Shown here: positions 7,172 through 15,348 of the stretch, in pieces | Position numbering within the stretch: position 1 is the first letter of the stretch | Layout of the letters: each line of letters starts with the position of its first letter | Origin: a virus | Length of the DNA: 64,000 nt | Virus record (IMG/VR): IMGVR_UViG_3300028615_000023 | Span: 1 to 64,000 of that record | Reading direction: 5' to 3' (one strand) | Program-made: the position numbers and the translations under genes | Notes under the pieces: generated by a model | What the model was told of the DNA's origin: nothing | Databases searched by the model: none | What the model saw: only the letters and a program-made list of their open reading frames with translations

Positions 7172-7801
7172 CTATTCAAAATCTGTTTGACGCCATACAC
7201 CATCAGTCTTGATCAGATAACGACCGTATGAACTCGTTACTGAATACTTAACAAGATTTTCCTCCATTATTAACAGATATTTTCTTATGGTTGATCGAGG
7301 TAGATCCAGAGCTATCTGAATCGTATTTTCCTCGTCAGTAATCTTATTACTAATCCACCTATAGGTAGCTGCTTTGATCAGATATATAGCACGTTCAGGA
7401 CCTACCAACATTACTGCTATGTTGATTATTAAGTCCATAGTTTCGACTGCACGGTAATCGCTGAAGATAGCTGAGGAAGGCATGCCGATGAGTTCTTCAG
7501 CATTGACAGTAGTAGAATTAGCTCCACGCTTCTTATTAGTTAACGCTGAACGAAGTCGATATATTACAGAATTTTCTCCAGTCCTGTATGCTAACATACA
7601 TGCTTGATTATAACTCTTGTGACGGTAGCGGTAGAGGGCAATCCACATATTAACAGCTACATCATTCTCCAAATCTTCGGTAGGTATATGAAGTATGTAC
7701 GCTGATCTAGCTATGTACGAATGCAATAGCTTCATACAATAAATTAATATTTCTTCTCGTTTCTTTCTTACTAATATCTTTGGCCTCTTCTTTTTTACCA
7801 T
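7172..7801 (-). CDS. Probable phage-encoded sigma factor of the sigma-70 superfamily
   Basis: A 209-aa protein with the layout of a small sigma factor. A helical region 2-like part (about residues 15 to 90) contains IPTEDLENDVAVNMWIALYR, resembling the polymerase-binding and -10 recognition helices. A C-terminal helix-turn-helix (about 150 to 185) reads IQIALDLPRSTIRKYLLIME, resembling region 4. The middle looks like a linker. If correct, it would redirect host RNA polymerase to phage promoters such as the conserved-spacer class. The match is by pattern only; a general DNA-binding regulator is the alternative. The start overlaps the end of the upstream Cys-rich gene. Confidence 0.6.
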   Translation of the reverse strand: MVKKKRPKILVRKKREEILIYCMKLLHSYIARSAYILHIPTEDLENDVAVNMWIALYRYRHKSYNQACMLAYRTGENSVIYRLRSALTNKKRGANSTTVNAEELIGMPSSAIFSDYRAVETMDLIINIAVMLVGPERAIYLIKAATYRWISNKITDEENTIQIALDLPRSTIRKYLLIMEENLVKYSVTSSYGRYLIKTDGVWRQTDFE

Positions 7802-8241
7802 ACAATATCATCTCCGGACCTTGCTCGTTTTCTTCGTTCAGTAATTTTTCGTTTACTATGAAACGTTCTTGTTAACTTACGCCACTGAGGACATTTACAA
7901 CCACCGACGTTACACTTAGTTGCTATTGAAGCAGTAGAACCAACATGGTCAGCATATACATGACTGCAATCTGAACAAGGGAAATCTCCATAAGGATTTA
8001 TGTACATATCACAATTGCATGTTACGCAATCGACATATAAATTACCTTCGAATATATGAGTATGTCCACACGTAACACACAATGGTCCGATTTCTCTTCT
8101 TAAGTTTCTTACCTTTCTAACTCTTTTTTTCATCCTAGGTGTATCCTTTTTAAGTTCTCTTATTAACTTAAATTCGTTCTCTAGGCTAAACTCTAGAGGG
8201 TAGGAAAGCTTAGCCATATCAGTAACATACACAATTGGCAT
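7795..8241 (-). CDS. 148-aa protein with multiple zinc-binding Cys/His clusters
   Basis: Basic N-terminal half (TPRMKKRVRKVRNLRREI) followed by repeated metal-binding motifs: CVTCGHTH, CVTCNC, CSDCSH and CNVGGCKC between about residues 54 and 118, then a basic tail. The cysteines occur in evenly spaced pairs, suggesting two zinc sites. It overlaps the sigma-like gene by 7 bases, so the two could act together, for example as an anti-sigma or accessory factor; this is only a contextual guess. Confidence 0.65.
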   Translation of the reverse strand: MPIVYVTDMAKLSYPLEFSLENEFKLIRELKKDTPRMKKRVRKVRNLRREIGPLCVTCGHTHIFEGNLYVDCVTCNCDMYINPYGDFPCSDCSHVYADHVGSTASIATKCNVGGCKCPQWRKLTRTFHSKRKITERRKRARSGDDIVW

Positions 8242-8269
8242 ATCATTTGCAGAATCAGTTACTTTTTTC

Positions 8270-8656
8270 TTAGCTATATATGTTACCTTCTGACTTAATG
8301 ACTTTCTTACATCTTATGCAGTGTCTATGAAGTTCTCGCTTCTTACATAAACATTCATTAAGCGAGGGCGCATGGCCCTCGCTTGAACAACCTCGATTAC
8401 TTCTTATGATACCGTGCCGCATATCGCTCTGCCATATCCATTTATTAACTATCCGTTTATCTCCCATCTCGTCGATCATAAGAACTGTTTGCTTATCAGT
8501 TCTCAATGCCTTGATTTTTCTTTTTGTACTTTCATCCCAATACCATTTATTAAGAATTACTTTTGGAAGCTTAGTAACTTCATGACCTAACATTTTCATT
8601 GAATGCTTCAACTGTATTTCACGGGCATACTCCTCTATCCGTTTTACTATATTCAT
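8270..8656 (-). CDS. Unknown 128-aa protein with C-terminal Cys cluster
   Basis: Starts MNIVKRIEEYAREIQ. The first 90 residues have no recognised motif. The last 40 contain CLCKKRELHRHCIRCKK, a probable zinc ribbon. Upstream, the TGA-interrupted ORF ends one base before this ATG. Function unknown. Confidence 0.6.
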   Translation of the reverse strand: MNIVKRIEEYAREIQLKHSMKMLGHEVTKLPKVILNKWYWDESTKRKIKALRTDKQTVLMIDEMGDKRIVNKWIWQSDMRHGIIRSNRGCSSEGHAPSLNECLCKKRELHRHCIRCKKVIKSEGNIYS

Positions 8657-8657
8657 T

Positions 8658-8984
8658 TTAGTACCTTGCTCTTTTGAATATATTCTCTTTTTCTTTTTTC
8701 AATGTTTTAAGATATGTATCCGCATCATTCCCAAAACCTAACCAGTCTGCAACACTTAAGAGAGCTTTCCAAGATATAGAAGTACTGCCACTATTATCAA
8801 AAGCAACATAACCTCCATGAGTAAAACTAATTTTTGCGCCGCGATCACGCGCGACGTTTCCAGCCGGTCATAAATCTATCTCTCCATTCTTCCTACGTCT
8901 ACCCCAATACTCACCACTTCCGAAATAAGTTGCTGTACGTGCTAGTTCTTTTTCTTTTTCAGTAAGATGTGTAATACCAACCAT
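8658..8984 (-). pseudogene. 108-codon gene interrupted by an in-frame TGA
   Basis: ATG at 8984 has an excellent TTAGGAGGTAAAAGA ribosome site. The frame reads MVGITHLTEKEKELART and on to NGEIDL, meets TGA at 8870-8868, then continues without another stop for 69 codons (PAGNVARDRGAKISFTHGG, ending NIFKRARY) to TAA at 8658. Both halves have coding character, and the second ends next to the following ATG as an intact gene would. TGA could come from CGA (Arg) by one change. TGA clearly ends other genes here, so general recoding is unlikely. Readthrough, or restart at the ATG overlapping the TGA, cannot be excluded, but that restart frame ends after 8 codons. Confidence 0.6.
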
Positions 8985-8996
8985 TTCTTTTACCTC

Positions 8997-9458
8997 CTAA
9001 AAATAGTAATTAACTTGACTCCGTGTGATCTTATCTACAGCAAGTGTTCTTAGTTTTTCAGTAATAGAGTAATCACTCGTTGCTACATTCTTTTCACCTG
9101 GAATAAGTTTGAACCCGTAAACGGTTCTTAGCCTTCTCCAAATAAGTTTACGATCTTCTCTAGAAATACAATATTCTGGTTTCTTAAAACCAGAATTCTC
9201 TAGTTTTCTGAATGCGCCTTTGAGTGCAAGCTTTCTCTGAATGATATGATTAGGACCGAACATATTGAATGCTTTTACAGTATGCGTTGCTATAGCCAAT
9301 AGATTTTTAGTTTCTTGCTCCTCAATTCTAACGCTAGCTGTAGTAAATAGACAAGGTTCATTAACTTTACGGCCCCACGGTGGAACAAACAAACTCTCGC
9401 CGGTATCATAGTTGAAGCCAATAACAGCAACTCTCTTGTTATCAATCTTGATTCTCAT
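8997..9458 (-). CDS. Unknown 153-aa protein
   Basis: I place the start at 9458 (MRIKIDNKRVAVIGF), which follows AAGGAGACTAATA; longer in-frame starts overlap the upstream gene and lack a ribosome site. The protein has a beta-rich N-terminus and a basic C-terminal half (RKLIWRRLRTVYGF). No family recognised. Its start overlaps the 3' end of the 48-aa zinc-ribbon gene by 17 bases. Confidence 0.65.
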   Translation of the reverse strand: MRIKIDNKRVAVIGFNYDTGESLFVPPWGRKVNEPCLFTTASVRIEEQETKNLLAIATHTVKAFNMFGPNHIIQRKLALKGAFRKLENSGFKKPEYCISREDRKLIWRRLRTVYGFKLIPGEKNVATSDYSITEKLRTLAVDKITRSQVNYYF

Positions 9459-9588
9459 TATTAGTCTCCTTGACTTTATAAACACCAATCTTATGACTAC
9501 TACATACGCCACAGAACTTAGGTTTCTTATACCACGTATGTGAGTACCTATTGTTACATTCAAAACAATAGACTAAATATGTCTTCAT
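9442..9588 (-). CDS. 48-aa zinc-ribbon protein
   Basis: Starts MKTYLVYCFECNNRYSHTW behind GAGGAGGTTGA. Two CxxC pairs, CFEC at about 8 to 11 and CGVC at about 27 to 30, form a minimal zinc ribbon, followed by a polar tail. Function unknown; one of many tiny Cys-rich proteins in this genome. Confidence 0.65.
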   Translation of the reverse strand: MKTYLVYCFECNNRYSHTWYKKPKFCGVCSSHKIGVYKVKETNNENQD

Positions 9589-9597
9589 TCAACCTCC

Positions 9598-9870
9598 TCA
9601 CTTGTAAAGATCAAACTCGCGACACATACATTTACTTTCGTCTCCCATACAGCATTCCATCCTTTTCATTCCTGATTCACGTTGATCGAACTCAGTACGA
9701 CTATCACACATAACAAGTGTCTCCAGATTTATTCCCTTCTTAAGTAACTGTTTCTTAATTTCCCCGATAGCCGCATCGGCCTCAGCATCGGTTCCATACT
9801 TAATATCTACAAACACCTTATCATCTTTAGTGCTTAGTACTACTTTCGGCTTCGGCCTTGTCTTGTGCAT
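9598..9870 (-). CDS. Unknown 90-aa protein with Cys-rich C-terminus
   Basis: The N-terminal 60 residues look alpha/beta (VVLSTKDDKVFVDIKYGTDAEADAAI). The C-terminus holds MECCMGDESKCMC, a possible metal site. The second of two tandem ATGs (9870) has the better spacing from GGGAG. It overlaps the upstream membrane protein gene by more than 40 bases in another frame, unusually long for this genome. Function unknown. Confidence 0.6.
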   Translation of the reverse strand: MHKTRPKPKVVLSTKDDKVFVDIKYGTDAEADAAIGEIKKQLLKKGINLETLVMCDSRTEFDQRESGMKRMECCMGDESKCMCREFDLYK

Positions 9871-10282
9871 CATGTACTCCCTTCATAGCTCTGAGTATTT
9901 CCTGCCTCTTCTTAAATTCCTCTATACGTTTCTTTGATTCATCAGCCGAAGTATATAAGAAATTTGTTATGAGATAGGATGTTGCTCCTCCTATATAAAG
10001 ATCAAAGAAAGAAATCAATGTTATGCATTGAGCAACTTGTATCAAGGCTAATTTATGTTTATCAAGAGATCCATTAATAAGTGATATTAATAAACCTATA
10101 CCTACAAGAACGCTTGCAAGTAAAGTTATTATTGTCCATACAATGTAAAGTCCCATAACATTAGGCAGTGAGTTTAAAATCTCCATGCTAAATATATATA
10201 GGGCATAAGATGTACAGAAGCTTACCTGTACCATAGTTATAAAAAGGTATAATAATACCTTAAGCAGAAACAGTATTGTCAT
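9827..10282 (-). CDS. Multi-pass membrane protein
   Basis: 151 aa with three to four hydrophobic segments (about residues 3 to 30, 42 to 70 and 82 to 110) followed by a charged helical tail (KKRIEEFKKRQEILRAMKGV) likely to be cytoplasmic. No family recognised. Topology would fit a holin, superinfection-exclusion or envelope-remodelling protein, but there is no endolysin nearby and I do not assign one. Confidence 0.6.
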   Translation of the reverse strand: MTILFLLKVLLYLFITMVQVSFCTSYALYIFSMEILNSLPNVMGLYIVWTIITLLASVLVGIGLLISLINGSLDKHKLALIQVAQCITLISFFDLYIGGATSYLITNFLYTSADESKKRIEEFKKRQEILRAMKGVHDAQDKAEAESSTKH

Positions 10283-10285
10283 TTA

Positions 10286-10876
10286 TTAAATCTCCTCTCT
10301 CAACAGTGCTTTAATCTCTGATCTAACAAACATTAACAATGACCCTAACATATCTGCTCCAGCGAATCCCCAATACATATCATAAGGACTGTTTTCATGT
10401 AGTATTGAATCACCAGTGGCTAACAATCTCTTTTTTAAGTGAGCATTCTGTTCAAATTTACATGAGAGTCCAACATACATTATAGAAGGCTTAATAGTAT
10501 TCCATTCTGATCTTATCTTTACCTCCTTACCAACTTTCTTAGCGTCACCTGGAGTATGACAATTCAATATCAATTCTCTATCCGTTTCATCTTCACACTT
10601 CATATACTGATAGTAATGTTCAACAGTACGGAAGGTAATATTATTAAACTCGAATGGCGATACCCAAAAGTTAGATAGGAATTGAAAATGAATATTAGTG
10701 CTACCCCAAAAGAATATATGCCGCTGGCCTTTGTGATCAACCTCAAATGGTTTATGTCTCATCTTATGATACGAATATCTATACCAAACTCGTTTACAGG
10801 GACACTTAATATTATATTTAATTACACCGCTAAGCTCATGACCACACAAACAATTGAAAGTAATTCTCGTATCCAT
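10286..10876 (-). CDS. NADAR (YbiA-like) domain protein with N-terminal zinc ribbon
   Basis: 196 aa. The first 30 residues carry two CxC pairs (C9, C11, C25, C27). From about residue 54 the NADAR signature is clear: FFWGSTNIHFQFLSNFW, SPFEF, TFRTVEHYYQYMK (E86 in the conserved EH), a TPGDAKKVGKEVKIRSEW segment, CKFEQNAHLKKRLLATGD, and SPYDMYWGF with a final LLMFVRSEI. NADAR proteins act on ADP-ribose-linked substrates; members have been reported to remove ADP-ribose from guanine in DNA, reversing DarT-type toxins. In a phage this suggests counter-defence. That role is inferred. Confidence 0.9.
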   Translation of the reverse strand: MDTRITFNCLCGHELSGVIKYNIKCPCKRVWYRYSYHKMRHKPFEVDHKGQRHIFFWGSTNIHFQFLSNFWVSPFEFNNITFRTVEHYYQYMKCEDETDRELILNCHTPGDAKKVGKEVKIRSEWNTIKPSIMYVGLSCKFEQNAHLKKRLLATGDSILHENSPYDMYWGFAGADMLGSLLMFVRSEIKALLREEI

Positions 10877-11751
10877 TATTTACCTCGCTTTGAAACTACA
10901 CTTCTGAATTGACTTCTCAGTTTATTAATCTGTTGAAGTTCTTCAGTGTACTTTTTACCAGTAACATCTTCGATGGCTTTTACTTTGCGACCCATATGCT
11001 CAAAGCTTATATCACTACTGTCAATAGTAGATTGCGATACCGCCCTTTTGCCTTCAGCAAATCGTTGAAGCTTAGTAGTTCTGAAGCCAACCTCATCCAT
11101 GAACTCTTCTTTAAACGCTATCTCTATTGCCTTTTTAGCTTCTTCTGTATCAATCAAGCCGAAGTAGTGAAGGTAACAGTTATCTCCACACGACTCTGCG
11201 AGGCTAGACAAGTTCTTAATAAGGTCAGCATATCTATTTGTTACGTAGTAGATACCTCCACGTTCACGAATAGTAATACCCAAAGCTTCATGCTTAATAA
11301 CTCTCACTAGATAGCTTCGGATATCTTGAGCTGTAAACACGCCCATATATCTATCGAAAGCATCTTTCAGTCTCTCGATACGAGAACCTTTGAACCTTAT
11401 ATACTCATTACGCTTATCATAAATAACTATCGACTCCTTATCATAGTTAACATCTGACTCACGTTTGTTTATTTGTTCTTTCACTACAGCATAAACAACA
11501 CGATCATCATTAGCATCAATTTGTCTAATAAGTCTCTTTGCTGACAAAGCTTTCAAAGCTTTTCGAAGTGCTGCCTTATGAGTAACGTTTGCCACTTCAT
11601 CTTCCGGCAAATTGAATTCACATACATTCTCTATGAACTTATTACGAGGCACCTCAATGTTTGCTATGTTCCAATAAACTGTGTAGCCAATGCAAGGCAA
11701 TTCCCGCGACTGTTTAGCAAGTTTCGATGCCAATGAGTTACCATATGCCAT
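10876..11751 (-). CDS. Unknown 291-aa protein (possibly DUF6744 family)
   Basis: Starts MAYGNSLASKLAKQS. It is helical and charged, with what may be a winged-helix-like segment near residues 55 to 100 (THKAALRKALKALSAKRLIRQI) and a basic C-terminus (INKLRSQFRSVVSKRGK). It resembles proteins annotated DUF6744 in other phages, but I cannot confirm this. It is the first gene after the terminator at 11824-11857 and ends on the first base of the NADAR gene start, so the two are probably co-translated. Confidence 0.6.
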   Translation of the reverse strand: MAYGNSLASKLAKQSRELPCIGYTVYWNIANIEVPRNKFIENVCEFNLPEDEVANVTHKAALRKALKALSAKRLIRQIDANDDRVVYAVVKEQINKRESDVNYDKESIVIYDKRNEYIRFKGSRIERLKDAFDRYMGVFTAQDIRSYLVRVIKHEALGITIRERGGIYYVTNRYADLIKNLSSLAESCGDNCYLHYFGLIDTEEAKKAIEIAFKEEFMDEVGFRTTKLQRFAEGKRAVSQSTIDSSDISFEHMGRKVKAIEDVTGKKYTEELQQINKLRSQFRSVVSKRGK

Positions 11752-11788
11752 TTTTATACTCCTTCATATTGTAAAAATGTACCAAAAT

Positions 11789-11887
11789 GACGCCTAAATT
11801 TGCTTTCTAAGGCCACTTTACACAAAAAAGGCCGGTTACCCTACATAGGACCGGCCTAGATGCGTTCTGAAAGCAATTATAGGCGTC
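11789..11887. repeat. 19-bp inverted repeat enclosing a terminator
   Basis: Left arm 11789-11807 and right arm 11869-11887 are inverted copies identical at 17 of 19 positions (GAAAGCAAwTwTAGGCGTC). The terminator hairpin 11824-11857 lies between them. The right arm overlaps the last codon of the AAA+ ATPase gene. The nested structure could form a large hairpin in RNA or a cruciform in DNA. Confidence 0.7.
11824..11857 (-). terminator. Rho-independent terminator after the AAA+ operon
   Basis: Minus strand AGGCCGGT, a 13-base loop and ACCGGCCT, followed by a run of T. A perfect 8-bp GC-rich stem directly after the ATPase gene. Confidence 0.85.
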
Positions 11888-13749
11888 TAATCTTGCTCAC
11901 CACTACGTGCCCTAGGTGCTCGAAAACCCATAGGCTCGCGAGCTTTTCTCTTCTTAGCTTGCTTAATAAGTGTATCACGATCACCTTGCATGGATTCAGG
12001 AAGAGTTGAAAGATCGTTAACCTCCATCATAGCAAGCCCCGTCATGAACTTAATATCATCGGGTTGAACAGTCGGCATAATAACATCCTGAGCAAACCGG
12101 ATATTATCAACAGTCGGTGTCTTATCTCCTGATAGAATTCTAACTTTCCTAACAATCTCCTCCATATCAGCCGGGACCCAATTGTCAGTGGAAGCAATTA
12201 GTGAATCCAAAGCTTCACGATATTTAACTTTCTTCCACAAAGAATCATCTGCTACACCGTGCTTTTTGAAGAGTACCTTAAAAATCTCTTCTCTAGCATC
12301 GGGAGCTGGAGGTAGAATAGCGATCTTCTTATCAAACCTACCTGCACGTTTCAACGCAGCATCCATAAGATCCGGTCTGTTAGTAGCTCCGAAAACTACA
12401 ACATCACCTCTATGACTATCATCACCTAAGAATTCAAGAATCCTTCCTGATACACGGCTAGACGTATCTCCTCCACTTCCACCGTCATGAAATCCACCAC
12501 GCCCAGGCAGAGCTTGATCAATCTCATCAATTAGCAAAATACAACCGATGCTAACCGCAAGGTTGAAAAGCTTTTCTAGGTTTCTCTCTGAGCTTCCTAG
12601 ATACATATTAAAGATGCGGCTCATTGATACGCGCAACATCAACATATTAGCTTCATATGCCAATGCCTCAGCGATCATACTCTTACCAACCCCCGGAGGG
12701 CCAGCCATAAGAATACCCATCGCACACCTAGACTTATCGTTATTAAGAAGCGGCTCAACTACATTCTCCCAAAAGATGCGCTTCATATAATTCATGCCAC
12801 CAACACGCTCACCCCAGCCCATAGTAGGCTCAACGATAGACGCTACATCATTAAAGCTTTCCTTAATAATAACGTCTTTACGCTGCTTGATATACTTCCG
12901 TGTTAGTTGATTAGTAGCATGCGCATGCAATAGCAAATCTTCAGTTTGTTTGAAGTTGAGTCCAGCCGTACTGCGAGCAATATCATTCTCATCCATGTTA
13001 GCAACGAAGCTATCATTTTTTGAGTAACCTTGCTCAATCTGAAAATCCCGCCACGTCTTAATAAAGATAGCACGGTCTTCAGTGCTAGGATAATGAACCT
13101 CCATCTTCTCAATACCGTTTTCAGGTTCTAGAAGTGCAGGATGCAACACGGTCCTATCTTGAGCAAGGAAGATAATAAGATGTTCATCTCTCCTAATATC
13201 ACTATCAATTGCCCACCTAAGAATGCGAACGATATTAGCATCAATATCATTCAATACTCCCCATCGAGGAGAGCTTAGATAAGCTTCTGAGAAATCGAAA
13301 ATGAACATGCATTTAACGATTTCTTCTTCTCGTTCTGTACTAGTTTCTGTCAACCTACCTTTTAGCAATCGCTCGACAGTGCGTAGAGCCATGCTAGGAG
13401 AGGTAGGGATAGGACCACTCGATTGCTGCTGTTGATTAGCAGCCACAGCCATTAAGTTCTGTTGTGTGTTACGACCTTCCGACGCATTAGAAACTCGAAC
13501 TAGGTTAGCTGCAAGTTCCTTCATGCCTTCTTTTTGATAAGTCCATTCATGCAAATCATACTTAGCAATAAGCTTAAATCTCTTTGCATAGTACTCCATC
13601 AACATATCAGGAAACCGCATCATACACATACCGCCGCCGGTCATAGGCAACTGTTGAAAATCCTGAACATTACCAGTGAATAGAAACTCGTGTGCTACTC
13701 CAGAGTCCCTATAGATATCATTGATCTTATCAATTACAGCGTTGCTCAT
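11887..13749 (-). CDS. Ycf46-like AAA+ ATPase
   Basis: 620 aa from the ATG at 13749 (MSNAVIDKIND), which follows GGGAGAG. The C-terminal half is a complete AAA+ module: Walker A GPPGVGKS near 350, Walker B LLIDEID near 409, and a second region of homology GATNRPDLMDAALKRAGRFD with arginine finger candidates near 455 to 470. The N-terminal half looks like a degenerate ATPase domain (KCMFIFDFSEAYL, HLIIFLAQDRTVLHPALLEP), the layout of Ycf46-type proteins. A Gln-rich linker lies near 115. It ends an operon that also encodes Ycf35-like and DUF2997-like proteins, an association I recall from bacterial genomes. Likely a remodelling motor; substrate unknown. Confidence 0.85.
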   Translation of the reverse strand: MSNAVIDKINDIYRDSGVAHEFLFTGNVQDFQQLPMTGGGMCMMRFPDMLMEYYAKRFKLIAKYDLHEWTYQKEGMKELAANLVRVSNASEGRNTQQNLMAVAANQQQQSSGPIPTSPSMALRTVERLLKGRLTETSTEREEEIVKCMFIFDFSEAYLSSPRWGVLNDIDANIVRILRWAIDSDIRRDEHLIIFLAQDRTVLHPALLEPENGIEKMEVHYPSTEDRAIFIKTWRDFQIEQGYSKNDSFVANMDENDIARSTAGLNFKQTEDLLLHAHATNQLTRKYIKQRKDVIIKESFNDVASIVEPTMGWGERVGGMNYMKRIFWENVVEPLLNNDKSRCAMGILMAGPPGVGKSMIAEALAYEANMLMLRVSMSRIFNMYLGSSERNLEKLFNLAVSIGCILLIDEIDQALPGRGGFHDGGSGGDTSSRVSGRILEFLGDDSHRGDVVVFGATNRPDLMDAALKRAGRFDKKIAILPPAPDAREEIFKVLFKKHGVADDSLWKKVKYREALDSLIASTDNWVPADMEEIVRKVRILSGDKTPTVDNIRFAQDVIMPTVQPDDIKFMTGLAMMEVNDLSTLPESMQGDRDTLIKQAKKRKAREPMGFRAPRARSGEQD

Positions 13750-13753
13750 TTTA

Positions 13754-14701
13754 TTAAACTCTCCCTTCATAGGTTTTCTTAACTTCACCTTTTGACTTAC
13801 TGCCCCTCATATGATGCGGTACAAACACCGTCACATTTGCTAGTCTGCCAAACAACTTATTATCTCCTGTATACGTATGGTAGGATGCACGCACAGAATG
13901 TAAGTTTCTCTCCGCTCCAGACGCATAACTATCGAGCTTCATAACTCTTTGTTTCTTACCGCTACCTAGCTTAACTGCTAGTACATGATAAGCATCATCA
14001 TTCGTAGTACCTAGCCGTTGTAATCTTCTACGTTCTGCTCGATTGCCTTTTAGTATAGCTTCAGATGTAGTAGTCACATTATGTATCTGACTAAGCATGT
14101 ACATTGCACCGATAGCTGGCCTTGTTGCATGATTTAAGCATCCAGCCACTTCAGGAGTTAATGGTACGAAATTAATTTCATCTCCCTTCCTTACACTATT
14201 AACAGAAGAGGTTAGTCCAATAACTCCAGTCCTAGAACCTTGATCATCATCATACATATAAACTTTCCCACCATCGAAACTACTCATGAAAGTATTTATG
14301 TGATCATGATACGGATCGGTTATATCTCTTGGACCATCCTCCTTAGTTATGAATGTAACTTTGTAGAGGATATTAACTACATTCGACACATACTCATTTG
14401 TCCAAACAATACAATATACATTCTTCTCCTTTGTCTCTAACTTATATCTTTCAAAAAGCTTTTCTCTTTCCTCCTCAGTTTTTGCCTTCTTAATAATATC
14501 CAATATACTACGTGGCATAATCTTCACAATTATTGGATAACACCATGCCGTTTCCCTGTATGGCAAGCGCGGATTTCTCCGCGCTTGCTCAGGATTCTCC
14601 TTCATCATTTGAATGTAAGCGTAAATGTCTGGTAAGGCTGGCTCCAAATCGAAGATAGTAAACTCAGGTTCCTTACGTAAAATGTCAACATACTGTAGCA
14701 T
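13754..14701 (-). CDS. Unknown 315-aa partner protein in the AAA+ operon
   Basis: Start at 14701 (MLQYVDILRKEPEF) after AAGGAGTTCAGC; an in-frame ATG at 14725 lacks a site. It looks alpha/beta with a basic segment near 220 (LKGNRAERRRLQRLG) and a positively charged C-terminus. No catalytic motif seen. It lies between the DUF2997-like gene and the ATPase with 4 to 10 base gaps, so it is very likely part of the same complex or pathway. It may be the effector or substrate adaptor of the ATPase; this is inference from context. Confidence 0.65.
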   Translation of the reverse strand: MLQYVDILRKEPEFTIFDLEPALPDIYAYIQMMKENPEQARRNPRLPYRETAWCYPIIVKIMPRSILDIIKKAKTEEEREKLFERYKLETKEKNVYCIVWTNEYVSNVVNILYKVTFITKEDGPRDITDPYHDHINTFMSSFDGGKVYMYDDDQGSRTGVIGLTSSVNSVRKGDEINFVPLTPEVAGCLNHATRPAIGAMYMLSQIHNVTTTSEAILKGNRAERRRLQRLGTTNDDAYHVLAVKLGSGKKQRVMKLDSYASGAERNLHSVRASYHTYTGDNKLFGRLANVTVFVPHHMRGSKSKGEVKKTYEGRV

Positions 14702-14711
14702 GCTGAACTCC

Positions 14712-14915
14712 TTATTTAGTAACACGCTCCTTCTCTGTAACCACTTGCTTACCAGTCCGCTTATCAGTTACTCGCTCGGAATTAGTATTAACTCCAAGAG
14801 AGCTAAGCCTATCGAGGATTCGCTGACCTAGTTCATAACAAGACGTGCCTTCGAATCCCTCGAAGTCTGCCTCTACCTTATTGTCCTTTACTGTGTACTT
14901 AACTTGTCTCGACAT
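14712..14915 (-). CDS. DUF2997-like small protein
   Basis: 67 aa (MSRQVKYTVKDNKVEADF). The pattern of a short beta-strand region, then GFEGTSCYELGQRILDRL, matches my memory of DUF2997 proteins, whose hallmark is GFxGxxC followed by a helix. DUF2997 genes often neighbour DUF1257 and AAA+ genes in bacteria, exactly as here. The start has AAGGAGTTAATAAT. Function unknown. Confidence 0.65.
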   Translation of the reverse strand: MSRQVKYTVKDNKVEADFEGFEGTSCYELGQRILDRLSSLGVNTNSERVTDKRTGKQVVTEKERVTK

Positions 14916-14931
14916 ATTATTAACTCCTTTC

Positions 14932-15327
14932 TTAGAAATCGGCTAGAACTTCAACGCTATCTTTGAGTGACTGAATACCTCTGATAGAACCACCTTCCTC
15001 ACTTACTGCCCTAGCAACACAGAGCGCAGTGTAAGTATTCTCAATTCCCTTTTCTACTCCACTCCATTCAGTATTTTGCATAAACTTATCACCCACATAG
15101 GTAGGTGGCTTGCCATTCTGAAAACGAACGCCCATAGGATAACTTAGGTTATTGCCACTAACGGCAATATCAACTCGCTCTTTGTTGCCGTAGTAGTCTC
15201 GAACCTCAGCGTTCTGAGTTACACAAGTGTAACCTTTTTCCTCACAGTAAGCTTCGACCGCGCTTGTGAAAAGCTGACGATCAACATCACCTACAAGACT
15301 CGATTGAAAAATTCCATTGTGTGACAT
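14932..15327 (-). CDS. DUF1257 (Ycf35)-like protein
   Basis: 131 aa. Typical features are the MSH start, a region with V-D-I-A-V, then LSYPMGVRFQNGKPPTYVGD, which resembles the PxGxxxNGxxxxVGD core of Ycf35/DUF1257 proteins. Two cysteines near the N-terminal third are not obviously metal-binding. With the DUF2997-like protein and the Ycf46-like ATPase it completes a three-gene association conserved in bacteria and some plastids, of unknown biochemical role. Start supported by AAAGGAAGTTAATA. Confidence 0.6.
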   Translation of the reverse strand: MSHNGIFQSSLVGDVDRQLFTSAVEAYCEEKGYTCVTQNAEVRDYYGNKERVDIAVSGNNLSYPMGVRFQNGKPPTYVGDKFMQNTEWSGVEKGIENTYTALCVARAVSEEGGSIRGIQSLKDSVEVLADF

Positions 15328-15348
15328 TATTAACTTCCTTTCTTTTGG

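Noticed and set aside
8868-8870. Genome-wide TGA recoding (genetic code 4 or 15-like)
   Set aside because: Several well-supported genes end at TGA with tight coupling (for example at 15677, 18606, 20350, 23286 and 33763), so TGA is a normal stop.
9827-10282. Holin
   Set aside because: Membrane topology alone is not enough, no endolysin or spanin pair is nearby, and the gene lies in the early region.
10909-11310. Plus-strand open frame of 133 codons
   Set aside because: Lies wholly opposite the 291-aa gene, has no ribosome site and no supporting context; every other gene is on the minus strand.
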